From: Candidatus Taylorbacteria bacterium RIFCSPHIGHO2_02_FULL_44_12
GTDB taxonomy: Bacteria > Patescibacteriota > Minisyncoccia > Phycocordibacterales > PALSA-1337
Direction: 5' to 3'
DNA length: 40,802 bases
Assembly (NCBI GenBank): GCA_001822575.1
Contig: MHRM01000012.1
Span: forward strand, 6,846 to 47,647
Part shown: piece after piece, positions 14,824-22,047 of the stretch
Layout: each line of letters opens with the position of its first letter
Numbering within the stretch: position 1 is the stretch's first letter
Made by a program: the position numbers and the translations under genes
Notes under the pieces: model-generated
What the model saw: only the letters and a program-made list of their open reading frames with translations
The model's database searches: none
Told to the model about the DNA's origin: nothing

Positions 14824-16053
14824 ATGTTCAAAAAAATAAGAGAAACCCTGTCAAGTTCAAAGAAACAAAAAACTGAAGAAACCGATCCTGTGTCAACTGA
14901 ACTAAAAGCATATCTAGGAGAGGAAACTGAAAAGAAAAAGACTATTCACTCAAGCGAAAAAAAGACAGATGTCAAAGTTATCGCCGAAAAGACTGGCGCT
15001 ATGGCTCCTTTTCTGAATATCATGAAGGATCCGCCGCAGATCGGAGATCTGGTGGAGGGTCCGGTGATTGCCGTAGAGAAGTCCTCGGTTTTTATTGACC
15101 TGCCGCCATTTGGGACCGGTATCATTTATGGCCGTGAATTTATCGTTGCCCGTGATGTCATCAAAAAGATCAATATTGGCGACATGGTGGCCGCAAAGAT
15201 CGTAGACAATGCCCACAAAGAAGGTTATTACGAATTGTCTCTGAAAGAGGCCCGCCAGGCTCTGATCTGGAGCGAAGCCGAAACAGCTATCAAGGAAAAG
15301 AAAACTCTTGACCTCTTGGTCAAAGAAGCCAATAAGGGTGGCTTACTCGTAGAATGGCAAGGGATCGTCGGTTTCCTACCAGCCTCACAACTCAAGGCCG
15401 AACATTATCCGCGGGTAACTGACGGAGACAAAGACAAGATCCTGGAAGAGCTCAAAAAACTTGTCGGCACCCGTCTATCCGTATCCATCATCGCCGCTGA
15501 TCCCAAAGAAGGCAAACTAATATTCTCGGAAAAGGGCTCCGAGCACAAAGAAAAAGAAAAGATCGTCAGCAAATACGAAATAGGCGACGAAGTGGAAGGG
15601 GTTGTGACCGGAGTGGTTGATTTTGGAGTCTTTGTCAAACTAGAAGAGGGACTGGAGGGCCTAGTCCATATATCCGAAATAGATTGGGGTCTGGTGGACG
15701 ATCCACGCAATTTTCTCAAAGTTGGCCAAAATATCCGAGCCAAAATCATAGAGATCAAAGACGGCAAGATCTCTCTATCTCTCAAACAGCTCAAAGCCAA
15801 CCCCTGGGTGGAAGCCGCCAAAAAATACAAAAAAGACAGCCTTGTTACGGGTGTAATCATCAAATTTAACAAACACGGAGCTCTGGCTTCGGTAGAGGAA
15901 GGAGTAGCGGGATTGGTTCATATTTCAGAATTTGGTTCCGAAGAAAAACTCCGATCGGCCCTTGAATTGGGCAAAACCTACCCATTCAAGATCACTCTCT
16001 TTGATCCCAAAGACCAAAAGATGGCGTTGTCATATGGTGCAGAGAAGAAGTAA
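14824..16053 (+). CDS. rpsA: 30S ribosomal protein S1 (bS1), four S1 domains
   Basis: 409 aa. A charged Lys/Glu-rich N-terminal 55 residues precede four S1 RNA-binding repeats starting near residues 74, 158, 257 and 345. Repeat 3 is the most canonical (YEIGDEVEGVVTGVVDFGVFVKLEEGLEGLVHISEIDW), and repeat 4 has VTGVIIKFNKHGALASVEEGVAGLVHISEF. Repeat 2 carries GIVGFLPASQL. Proteobacterial S1 has six repeats, and four is common in other phyla. S1 recruits and unfolds mRNA on the 30S subunit, of special interest here because genes in the window mostly lack Shine-Dalgarno sequences. It is a single-gene unit followed by an AGGTCSGACCT palindrome and the convergent pth gene. The ATG is the only reasonable start. 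Confidence 0.92.
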   Translation: MFKKIRETLSSSKKQKTEETDPVSTELKAYLGEETEKKKTIHSSEKKTDVKVIAEKTGAMAPFLNIMKDPPQIGDLVEGPVIAVEKSSVFIDLPPFGTGIIYGREFIVARDVIKKINIGDMVAAKIVDNAHKEGYYELSLKEARQALIWSEAETAIKEKKTLDLLVKEANKGGLLVEWQGIVGFLPASQLKAEHYPRVTDGDKDKILEELKKLVGTRLSVSIIAADPKEGKLIFSEKGSEHKEKEKIVSKYEIGDEVEGVVTGVVDFGVFVKLEEGLEGLVHISEIDWGLVDDPRNFLKVGQNIRAKIIEIKDGKISLSLKQLKANPWVEAAKKYKKDSLVTGVIIKFNKHGALASVEEGVAGLVHISEFGSEEKLRSALELGKTYPFKITLFDPKDQKMALSYGAEKK

Positions 16054-16060
16054 CGAGGTT

Positions 16061-16096
16061 TCAGCGAGGCGAGGCCTTGCAGAGGTCGGACCTATG
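16061..16096. repeat. Composite palindrome, AGGTCSGACCT family, overlapping the pth stop
   Basis: CAGCGAGGCGAGGCCTTG (16062-16079) followed by AGAGGTCGGACCTATG (16081-16096). The core AGGTCGGACCT is at 16083-16093. On the minus strand the pth stop codon TAG (16094-16092) lies inside it. It separates convergent rpsA and pth. Confidence 0.75.
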
Positions 16097-16685
16097 TAAC
16101 ATTAAAAACGCTCATGGCTTTTTCTCTGCCGTCTTTGATGATCATAACCACTGCCTCGGCCGCCGATTTCCCTACTTTTTTGAGAATCTTCAACTCTTCA
16201 TCTTTGTATTTGCCGAGAATGAACTTTTCTATCTTGTTATCACCGTGAGGAACTTTTGCCAATCCTTTGGCATTGGCCGGAGCGGTGCCTATCCGGATAC
16301 GGATGAAAGCTCCGGTTTTGAGAGACTTGATAATAGACTGGAGACCATTGTGCCCACCCGAACTACGATTGAATGATATTTTCATTCGCCCCAAAGGAAG
16401 TTGAAAATCATCATAAATAACGATCAATTTTTCTGCCGCTTTGATGCTTTTGACTATTTTGGATATGGCTATACCGGATTTGTTCATGAATGTTTCCGGA
16501 GCTATCAATCTTATCTTTTCTTTTGCTATTTTCAGCTCGCCAACCATGGAATTAAATTTTTTGTCATAGAAAAGATCTCCTGATTCTTTTTTGATTATTT
16601 CAAGCAAAATCATCCTGCCAGTATTGTGGCGAGTGCCGTCATATTCTTCTCCTGGGTTGCCCAATCCAGCGATAATGTAAGACAT
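16092..16685 (-). CDS. pth: Peptidyl-tRNA hydrolase
   Basis: 197 aa. Releases tRNA from peptidyl-tRNA that drops off ribosomes. All catalytic landmarks are present: AGLGNPG with N10, RHNTG with H20, PETFMNKSG with N68, IYDDFQLPLG with D93, and SSGGHNGLQSI. Length and order are normal. It is transcribed away from lepB. Its -10 box TAAACT ends 6 nt before the ATG, so the transcript is probably leaderless. The 3' end runs into a palindromic repeat that contributes the stop codon, so the last residues (FNVT) may reflect repeat insertion. Confidence 0.97.
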   Translation of the reverse strand: MSYIIAGLGNPGEEYDGTRHNTGRMILLEIIKKESGDLFYDKKFNSMVGELKIAKEKIRLIAPETFMNKSGIAISKIVKSIKAAEKLIVIYDDFQLPLGRMKISFNRSSGGHNGLQSIIKSLKTGAFIRIRIGTAPANAKGLAKVPHGDNKIEKFILGKYKDEELKILKKVGKSAAEAVVMIIKDGREKAMSVFNVT

Positions 16686-16691
16686 GAGAAT

Positions 16692-16721
16692 AGTTTACAC
16701 TGCAAGATATAAATTTGTAAA
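16692..16721 (-). promoter_or_regulatory. Promoter of pth, overlapping the lepB promoter
   Basis: On the minus strand TTTACA (16716-16721), 18-nt spacer, TAAACT (16692-16697), then 6 nt to the ATG. Its -35 overlaps the -35 of the divergent lepB promoter almost base for base. Confidence 0.6.
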
Positions 16722-16743
16722 TAACCGAGGATTCCGATACAAT
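16715..16743 (+). promoter_or_regulatory. Promoter of lepB, overlapping the pth promoter
   Basis: TTGTAA (16715-16720), 17-nt spacer, TACAAT (16738-16743). The -10 ends 9 nt before the ATG at 16753, so the leader would be only 2-3 nt. Confidence 0.6.
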
Positions 16744-16752
16744 GCTCCCACT

Positions 16753-17388
16753 ATGGATCCTATACGGACTACTGATGGCGGATCTGCCGATTCTGCAAGC
16801 TCTTTTGAGAAGATAAAGCACCCAATATTACATAGCCTCGGCGAGTGGACACGGGTCATTGTCATTGCCGTGCTCATTTCTCTGCCAATCCGATTTTTCA
16901 TCGCCGAACCATTCGTTGTCAATGGAGCATCCATGGATCCGACATTTTCCACCGGCCAATTTTTGATCGTGGATCGTCTGACATACCGTTTTGCCTCGCC
17001 TTCACGCGGAGATGTTGTGGTCTTCGCTTACCCCAATAACCCTCGCGTCTACTATATCAAACGGATTATTGGTCTGCCCGGGGAAACCCTAACAGTCAAT
17101 GATGGCTTTGTGAGCATATTATCCGGAGACAATCACGCCTCCTCTACGTTGTCGCTTGAAGAACCCTACATAACAAATTCTCATCGATCTCATGACAATA
17201 TCGCCGTAAGCCTGGGACCAACCGAATACTTTGTGATGGGTGACAACAGGACCCAGAGTTCGGACTCTCGGGTCTGGGGACCATTGGACAGAGATCTCAT
17301 TGTCGGCAGACCTTTGCTGCGCCTCTTGCCTTTTGAGAACATTGATCTTTTGCCAGGAAAATATCATGACAAAAATAATTCACGCTAA
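16753..17388 (+). CDS. lepB: Signal peptidase I
   Basis: Type I signal peptidase cleaves signal peptides of exported proteins at the outer face of the membrane. From the ATG at 16753 it is 211 aa: a single membrane helix (about 33-52), the catalytic serine in VNGASMDPTF (S60), the catalytic lysine in YYIKRIIGLPGE (K103), and box E GDNRTQSSDSRVWGPL. An upstream in-frame ATG at 16684 would overlap the pth start codon and precede the promoter, so it is rejected. The stop lies 23 nt inside the next gene, suggesting coupling. Likely substrates in the window include the pilin-like proteins with classical signal peptides. Confidence 0.95.
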   Translation: MDPIRTTDGGSADSASSFEKIKHPILHSLGEWTRVIVIAVLISLPIRFFIAEPFVVNGASMDPTFSTGQFLIVDRLTYRFASPSRGDVVVFAYPNNPRVYYIKRIIGLPGETLTVNDGFVSILSGDNHASSTLSLEEPYITNSHRSHDNIAVSLGPTEYFVMGDNRTQSSDSRVWGPLDRDLIVGRPLLRLLPFENIDLLPGKYHDKNNSR

Positions 17389-18625
17389 TCTCCGCAATAA
17401 AAAAGGAGATTCCCGATTTGTCTCCCGTGAGCATCTGGACAAGATTGGCGAAACTGCCGTTTATTACGGATTCATGCCCATAAAAAGCCCCGTGATATCC
17501 AAGACCGATCTGGAAATAGCCCGAGGTTTTGTTGAAGCAGATTATGTGGACGATCAAACAGAACTTCATAGCCATTTGCCCCTACATGTCGAAGAAAAGA
17601 TCGCTCTCATCCGGGCCTATAGCGAAAGAAATATGGACAGCTTGCCCCAACCGGTCATGCTCTACCTCAAAGATCCTGGCCGTGGTTCGACCAAGAAGAC
17701 CGAAGATCGCCGTTATGCCGATTTGGAAATCATAGGAGTATCTGGAAGTATAGCTGAAGCCTTGCTCATTCAGACTTCGCGAGCGATCTTGGCCGAAGAA
17801 GGATATCGTCATATCGCTGTGGAGATCAATTCATTGGGAGACAAGGACTCCATGGCCCGTTTTGCTAGGGAGCTCTCGGCTTACTATCGCAAAAACATCA
17901 ATACCATGTCCCCCGAATGCCGCCAACTCTTCAAGCGCGATCCTTTCAAGCTGTTGTCTTCCTCCGAAGAATCCTGCCTTGAGCTCAATAAGCTAGCTCC
18001 CAGGTCCATGGATTTCCTGCCGGAAGCCAGTCGCAGACATCTAGAAGAAGTCCTTGAATATTTGGAAACTCTAAAAATACCGTACATTATCAATAATAGT
18101 CTAATAGGCAATCGTTCTTATTGCTCCGAAACCATATTCACCATCGTCAATACCGACCCGGCTAATAAGAAGTCAAAAGATTCTCGGATTTTGGCTTTGG
18201 GAGTGAGTTGGAATAATTTGGGGAAACATGTCGGGATCAAACGAGATATTTCCGGGGTGGGATTATCCATACTTATAAAGGGACGTGTGACAGGACTACG
18301 CAAACCTATAGGCAAAGTCAAAAGACCGATTGCCGCTTTTGTTCAGCTAGGCATGGAATCAAAACTACTTTCTCTGAAGGTCATAGAGAGTCTACGCCAG
18401 GTCAAGATCCCTCTCCATTTTTCTCTGGCCAAAGACCGCCTAGGGGCCCAAGTTTCTTCAATGGACAAACTCCATACACCCTATGTCATAGTGATCGGCA
18501 AGAAAGAAGCGGTAGAGCGAACCGCCATAGTCCGCCGAACCGACACCTACTCCCAAGACATCGTCCCATTGGCCGACCTCCCCAACTACATGAAAAAGGC
18601 CGAGAAAAAGTATTTTGGGAAGTAG
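17366..18625 (+). CDS. HisRS-like class II aminoacyl-tRNA synthetase paralogue, degenerate
   Basis: 419 aa from the ATG at 17366, where lepB ends. It has a HisRS-type plan: EINSLGDKDSMARFARELSAYY and SPECRQLFKRDPFKLL correspond to HisRS sequence near the insertion domain, and the C-terminus (PYVIVIGKKEAVERTAIVRRTDTYSQDIVPLADLPNYM) is an HGTP anticodon-binding-like domain. The catalytic motifs are altered: the motif 2 region is LKDPGRGSTKKTEDRRYADLEIIG, and the motif 3 region has no GGRYD (it reads GVGLSILIKGRV). A canonical hisS is present at 28911, so this is a paralogue. HisZ, the regulator of HisG, is one precedent, but no histidine biosynthesis genes are nearby. It may bind tRNA or act as a processing factor. 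Its TAG stop is the first codon of an intergenic repeat. Confidence 0.75.
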   Translation: MTKIIHANLRNKKGDSRFVSREHLDKIGETAVYYGFMPIKSPVISKTDLEIARGFVEADYVDDQTELHSHLPLHVEEKIALIRAYSERNMDSLPQPVMLYLKDPGRGSTKKTEDRRYADLEIIGVSGSIAEALLIQTSRAILAEEGYRHIAVEINSLGDKDSMARFARELSAYYRKNINTMSPECRQLFKRDPFKLLSSSEESCLELNKLAPRSMDFLPEASRRHLEEVLEYLETLKIPYIINNSLIGNRSYCSETIFTIVNTDPANKKSKDSRILALGVSWNNLGKHVGIKRDISGVGLSILIKGRVTGLRKPIGKVKRPIAAFVQLGMESKLLSLKVIESLRQVKIPLHFSLAKDRLGAQVSSMDKLHTPYVIVIGKKEAVERTAIVRRTDTYSQDIVPLADLPNYMKKAEKKYFGK

Positions 18626-18681
18626 GGCTTGCCATTCGACGGGGCGACCTTGCGGAGAGGAAAAAGAATGTTTGCCAGGAT
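18623..18681. repeat. TAGGGYTTRCCATTC repeat family, copy 1
   Basis: Begins TAGGGCTTGCCATTCGACG and continues GGGCGACCTTGCGG to AAAAAGAATGTTTGCC. Related copies are at 36121 and, in both orientations, at 27473-27611. The initial TAG is the stop of the HisRS-like gene. Confidence 0.75.
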
Positions 18682-18715
18682 CTAATAATTAGTGTGCGAA
18701 TTCACGATACTTTAT

Positions 18716-18744
18716 TTGCTCCATATTCAAAGCCGTGTTACGAT
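18716..18744 (+). promoter_or_regulatory. Promoter of rpsU, leaderless; decides the start
   Basis: TTGCTC (18716-18721), 17-nt spacer, TGT TACGAT (-10 at 18739-18744), then 7 nt to the ATG at 18752. An alternative ATG at 18743 would overlap the -10 box. Confidence 0.6.
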
Positions 18745-18751
18745 GCGTCTT

Positions 18752-18997
18752 ATGATAAATGTTGAGGTAACCAAAAATTCTGGAGAGAATGGCATCAGCC
18801 TGATCCGTCGTTTCAGCCGCAAAGTCCAGGGAGCTGGGATTCTACCTCGTGTTCGAGGTTTGCGATTCAATAGTCGGGTCCAATCAGCTTTCAAGGTCAA
18901 ACAAAGAGCTCTCAAAGGTATTTCCCGTCGGGCCGCCATGGCAGAATTGGTCAAACTTGGCAAGGCGCCGGTCAAGAAAACCCGTGGCGGAAAGTAA
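18752..18997 (+). CDS. rpsU: 30S ribosomal protein S21 (bS21)
   Basis: 81 aa from ATG 18752 (MINVEVTKNSGENGISLIRRFSRK). S21 has a VxVxxxExxExALRRFKR-like start; here the acidic middle is replaced by NSGENGISLIRRFSRKVQGAGIL, followed by the basic helical tail typical of the protein. S21 binds near the anti-Shine-Dalgarno region of 16S rRNA. Basic C-terminus VKLGKAPVKKTRGGK. The start was chosen from the promoter position and from alignment; frames beginning upstream would include the promoter. The ybeY gene follows after 21 nt, so the two ribosome-related genes probably share a transcript. Confidence 0.85.
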   Translation: MINVEVTKNSGENGISLIRRFSRKVQGAGILPRVRGLRFNSRVQSAFKVKQRALKGISRRAAMAELVKLGKAPVKKTRGGK

Positions 18998-19018
18998 GAG
19001 CCTGTTCACAATCTAAAG

Positions 19019-19393
19019 ATGCTCACTGTCGCCAATCAAACAAGGTCCGTCATACCCAAGATCAAATTTCAAGAAATAAAAAAACTAACCTTGGGTGATG
19101 ATTATAATCTCAATCTTGTTTTCATTCCTTCTTCGCGAATATCCAAGCTCAACAAGATCTACCGTGGCAAAGATCATCCAACCGATATTTTGAGTTTCCC
19201 CATATCAAACAATCAGGGGGAAATATATTTGTGCTTAAGCGAAGCTAGGAAAGAGGCCAGAAAATTTGCTCGATCATATGACAACTTCATAGCCTTTTTA
19301 TTCATTCACGGCTGTACACATTTGAAAGGATACGACCATGGCAGTACAATGGAGAACATAGAGGTTAATTTGCGCAAAAAGTTTTCTATCTGA
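19019..19393 (+). CDS. ybeY: YbeY endoribonuclease / rRNA maturation factor
   Basis: 124 aa, slightly short for the family (about 150). The metal-binding motif IHGCTHLKGYDH gives H97, H101 and H107, and the earlier signature KDHPTDILSFP (normally xxTDVLSFP) is present. YbeY is a zinc-dependent single-strand RNase needed for 16S 3'-end maturation and ribosome quality control. It follows rpsU by 21 nt. Shortening is at the C-terminus, which ends 17 residues after the last metal histidine, and in loops. Position between rpsU and ftsA is consistent with an RNA-processing role. No Shine-Dalgarno sequence. Confidence 0.92.
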   Translation: MLTVANQTRSVIPKIKFQEIKKLTLGDDYNLNLVFIPSSRISKLNKIYRGKDHPTDILSFPISNNQGEIYLCLSEARKEARKFARSYDNFIAFLFIHGCTHLKGYDHGSTMENIEVNLRKKFSI

Positions 19394-19449
19394 TTTTATT
19401 GGATTATGAGCACTTTTCACCTTCAACTTTTAACTTTTCAAATCTTCAC

Positions 19450-20631
19450 ATGTCCCGTTCAATCATTACCGGTATAGATGTCGGCACCAAGCATGTCAAA
19501 GTAGTCATCGCGGATGCGAGAAGTAAAACCGAAAAGGGTCTACCCAAGATCATTGGTCTTGGCATAGCCGAGTCTCGCGGTCTACGACATGGATATATCA
19601 CCAATATCCGCGACGCCGCCGAGAGCATAAGATCTGCCATAAACAATGCCCAAGAAAAAGCCGGAGTAAAGATCAAAAAAGCCTTTGTGGGAGTAGGAGG
19701 GATTGGTCTTTCTGGAATAACCGTAACAAGCTCCATTATGACCTCGCGAGCCGATGCCGAGATCACGGCCCTTGATCTGAAGAAATTGCGAGAACAAAAC
19801 GAGCGGGATATTCCTCGCCAGGCCATAGCCAATCGACGGATTGTCTATGATATACCTCTCTTGTACAAGATAGATGGTATTCCAGCTCTAGGAATGCCAG
19901 AAGGGATGATCGGCAACAAGGTTGAATTAAAAACTTTATTTATGACCTGTCTTGATCATCATGTGACGGATCTAGTTCAGGCTGTCAATGAAACCGGCAT
20001 AGAAGTGGAAGATATAATGGTTTCTCCTGTGGCCGCCGGTTTTGTGACCCTATCAAAAACTCAAAAGATAGCCGGTTGTGTCCTGGCCAATATCGGAGCT
20101 GAAACAGTTTCCATAGCCGTTTTTGAAAACAATATTCCCACTTCCTTGGAAGTTTTTTCTATCGGTTCCACGGACATTACCAACGACATAGCTTTGGGCC
20201 TCAAAGTGCCCCTGGAAGAAGCCGAACAGATCAAGATCGGAGCTATCACCGGCAGTTCTTATCCACGCAAAAAACTAGAAGAGATCGTTTCTGCCCGAAT
20301 GTCAGATGTTTTTGAGCTTATAGAAGCTCATCTCAAGAAAATCGGCCGAAATGGTCTCCTGCCAGCAGGGATCGTCTTGACGGGCGCCGGCGCTGGATTG
20401 AATGCCATAGAGACATTGGCTGGAGCAGATCTGCGCCTGCCAGCCCGGATCGGATCTATCGGCATGACGGAAGGCAAACCTTCTTCTCGCGATACTGTCT
20501 GGGCTGTGGCTTATGGTCTTTGTGTCTGGGGTATTCATGCCGAAGAAGGCCTGGAAATAGATACCTCGGTTCAATTCCTCAAAAAAAGCTGGAAGGCTCT
20601 GACCAGATTCTTCAAACAGTTTTTGCCATGA
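19450..20631 (+). CDS. ftsA: Cell division protein FtsA
   Basis: 393 aa from ATG 19450. An actin-like ATPase that tethers FtsZ to the membrane. Phosphate-1 motif GIDVGTKHVKVVIAD at the N-terminus, the 1C subdomain region GVGGIGLSGI, GCVLANIGAETVSIAVF, a phosphate-2-like segment, and VLTGAGAGLNAIETLAG near the adenosine site. The C-terminus LKKSWKALTRFFKQFLP is an amphipathic helix, the expected membrane anchor. An in-frame TTG at 19399 would add 17 residues lying in a short-period TTCACCTTCAACTTTTAAC repeat, so it is rejected. ftsZ follows after 199 nt, the conventional order. Confidence 0.95.
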   Translation: MSRSIITGIDVGTKHVKVVIADARSKTEKGLPKIIGLGIAESRGLRHGYITNIRDAAESIRSAINNAQEKAGVKIKKAFVGVGGIGLSGITVTSSIMTSRADAEITALDLKKLREQNERDIPRQAIANRRIVYDIPLLYKIDGIPALGMPEGMIGNKVELKTLFMTCLDHHVTDLVQAVNETGIEVEDIMVSPVAAGFVTLSKTQKIAGCVLANIGAETVSIAVFENNIPTSLEVFSIGSTDITNDIALGLKVPLEEAEQIKIGAITGSSYPRKKLEEIVSARMSDVFELIEAHLKKIGRNGLLPAGIVLTGAGAGLNAIETLAGADLRLPARIGSIGMTEGKPSSRDTVWAVAYGLCVWGIHAEEGLEIDTSVQFLKKSWKALTRFFKQFLP

Positions 20632-20729
20632 TAAGAGTGACTTCCTCTTCCACTGCACACTTTCACCTTGTAGGAAAACATGACATTTATGATTGAAAAT
20701 ATTCTTCATATAGTCTACCCTATAACCCC

Positions 20730-20816
20730 ATGCTCAACTATCATCTACGCAATTTGCTTAAGAAATATCCTCATGATAATGTAGGTATTAATCTTTTGGC
20801 TTTGAATGGTAACTAA
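20730..20816 (+). CDS. Possible 28-residue leader ORF upstream of ftsZ
   Basis: An ATG at 20730 opens a 28-codon frame (MLNYHLRNLLKKYPHDNVGI and then NLLALNGN) ending TAA at 20814-20816, 14 nt before ftsZ. Candidate promoter TTGAAA (20693-20698), 17 nt, TACCCT (20716-20721), lies 8 nt before it. The peptide is amphipathic and basic in the middle. Nothing else supports expression; it may be chance. Confidence 0.25.
   Translation: MLNYHLRNLLKKYPHDNVGINLLALNGN
20754..20782 (+). promoter_or_regulatory. Candidate ftsZ promoter
   Basis: TTGCTT (20754-20759), 17-nt spacer, TGA TAATGT (-10 at 20777-20782). The expected leader is about 42 nt, longer than for other genes in the window. It overlaps the short ORF at 20730. 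Confidence 0.5.
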
Positions 20817-20830
20817 TAAGAAAACAAAAA

Positions 20831-22015
20831 ATGCCCCAAATTACTCCAGAAATTGAAGCTTTTGCCCGAATCAAGGTTCTTGGTGTCGGCGGGTCTGGTT
20901 GCAATGCCATCAACCACATGATTGCCTCAAAAGTCCGAGGAGTAGACTTCATAGCTATAAATACCGATTCTCAAGACCTCCATCGTTCTCTAGCCAAAAA
21001 ACGCGTTCATATAGGCAAGAATATCACTCGGGGCCTAGGTACTGGGATGAATTCTGATCTCGGCCGTCGAGCCGTGGAAGAGACTCATGATGAGATCCAA
21101 GAAGCTATCAAGGGCGCCGATATGGTATTTGTGGCTTGCGGCCTCGGCGGCGGTACGGGCACTGGAGCAAGCCCTATCGTGGCCCGCACCGCCAAAGAGC
21201 TTGGTTGTCTGACTGTTGCTGTCGTCACCAAACCTTTCTTTTTTGAAGGACGCCAACGCAGTCGGATTGCCGATGCCGGCCTGGAAGACTTGCGCAAAGA
21301 AGTAGACGCTATAATTGTTGTTCCAAACGACCGCCTCCTTTCTGCTATAGACAAAGCCACTACCGTCAAGAATGCCTTTGCCATGTGCGACGAAATCTTG
21401 CGCCATGCCGTAGAAGGAATATCCGACCTCATCACTACTTCTGGTATCATCAATATAGACTTTGCAGATATTCGGACCGTCATGGAAAATGCCGGTTCAG
21501 CCCTGATGGGTATAGGTTCGGCTTCTGGCGAAAATCGGGCCATTGAAGCCGCCAAGGCCGCCATCAATTCGCCACTTTTGGATGTTTCAATCGCCGGAGC
21601 CAAGGGTGTCCTATTCTCCATAGCCGGCGGCGAAGACCTAACGATGTTTGAAATCCAAGACGCCGCTCGAGTCATTACTGAATTCATAGACCCAGAAGCC
21701 AAAATCATCTTCGGAGCTGTCCGTGACGACAAGCTCAAGAAAAACGAAGTCCAGATCACTGTTATCGCAACCGGTTTCCCCGAGACAGCCCTGTCAGCGA
21801 CCAAACCTTCACCAATATCAGTCGACCAAACTATCGCTTCCCTCCTCAAAAACGCCGACAAAAACAAGATCTACAACCCAGCTCCAGACATCAAACGCGA
21901 CCACAAAGAAGAATTAGGAAAAACAGATATCAAAAAAGACACTCCCAAGCCAGAGCATGATGAGGATGACTGGGGCGCTATTCCGGCATTCTTGCGTAGG
22001 TCTAGGTTGAAATAA
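20831..22015 (+). CDS. ftsZ: Cell division protein FtsZ
   Basis: 394 aa, typical length. Tubulin-like GTPase that forms the Z ring. GTP-binding signature CGLGGGTGTGASP (residues 103-115), N-terminal IKVLGVGGSGCNAINHM, switch region VVTKPFFFEG, and T7 loop NIDFAD (208-213), which supplies catalytic residues across the filament interface. A linker rich in Lys, Asp and Pro precedes the conserved terminal peptide DDWGAIPAFLRRSRLK, which binds FtsA. It follows ftsA on the same strand with a 199-nt gap that contains its own candidate promoter. The convergent monooxygenase gene lies 32 nt after its stop. No Shine-Dalgarno; the leader just before ATG is A-rich. Confidence 0.97.
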   Translation: MPQITPEIEAFARIKVLGVGGSGCNAINHMIASKVRGVDFIAINTDSQDLHRSLAKKRVHIGKNITRGLGTGMNSDLGRRAVEETHDEIQEAIKGADMVFVACGLGGGTGTGASPIVARTAKELGCLTVAVVTKPFFFEGRQRSRIADAGLEDLRKEVDAIIVVPNDRLLSAIDKATTVKNAFAMCDEILRHAVEGISDLITTSGIINIDFADIRTVMENAGSALMGIGSASGENRAIEAAKAAINSPLLDVSIAGAKGVLFSIAGGEDLTMFEIQDAARVITEFIDPEAKIIFGAVRDDKLKKNEVQITVIATGFPETALSATKPSPISVDQTIASLLKNADKNKIYNPAPDIKRDHKEELGKTDIKKDTPKPEHDEDDWGAIPAFLRRSRLK

Positions 22016-22047
22016 AAAGAAAACATAAACTACACCCTCTTTCTTTA

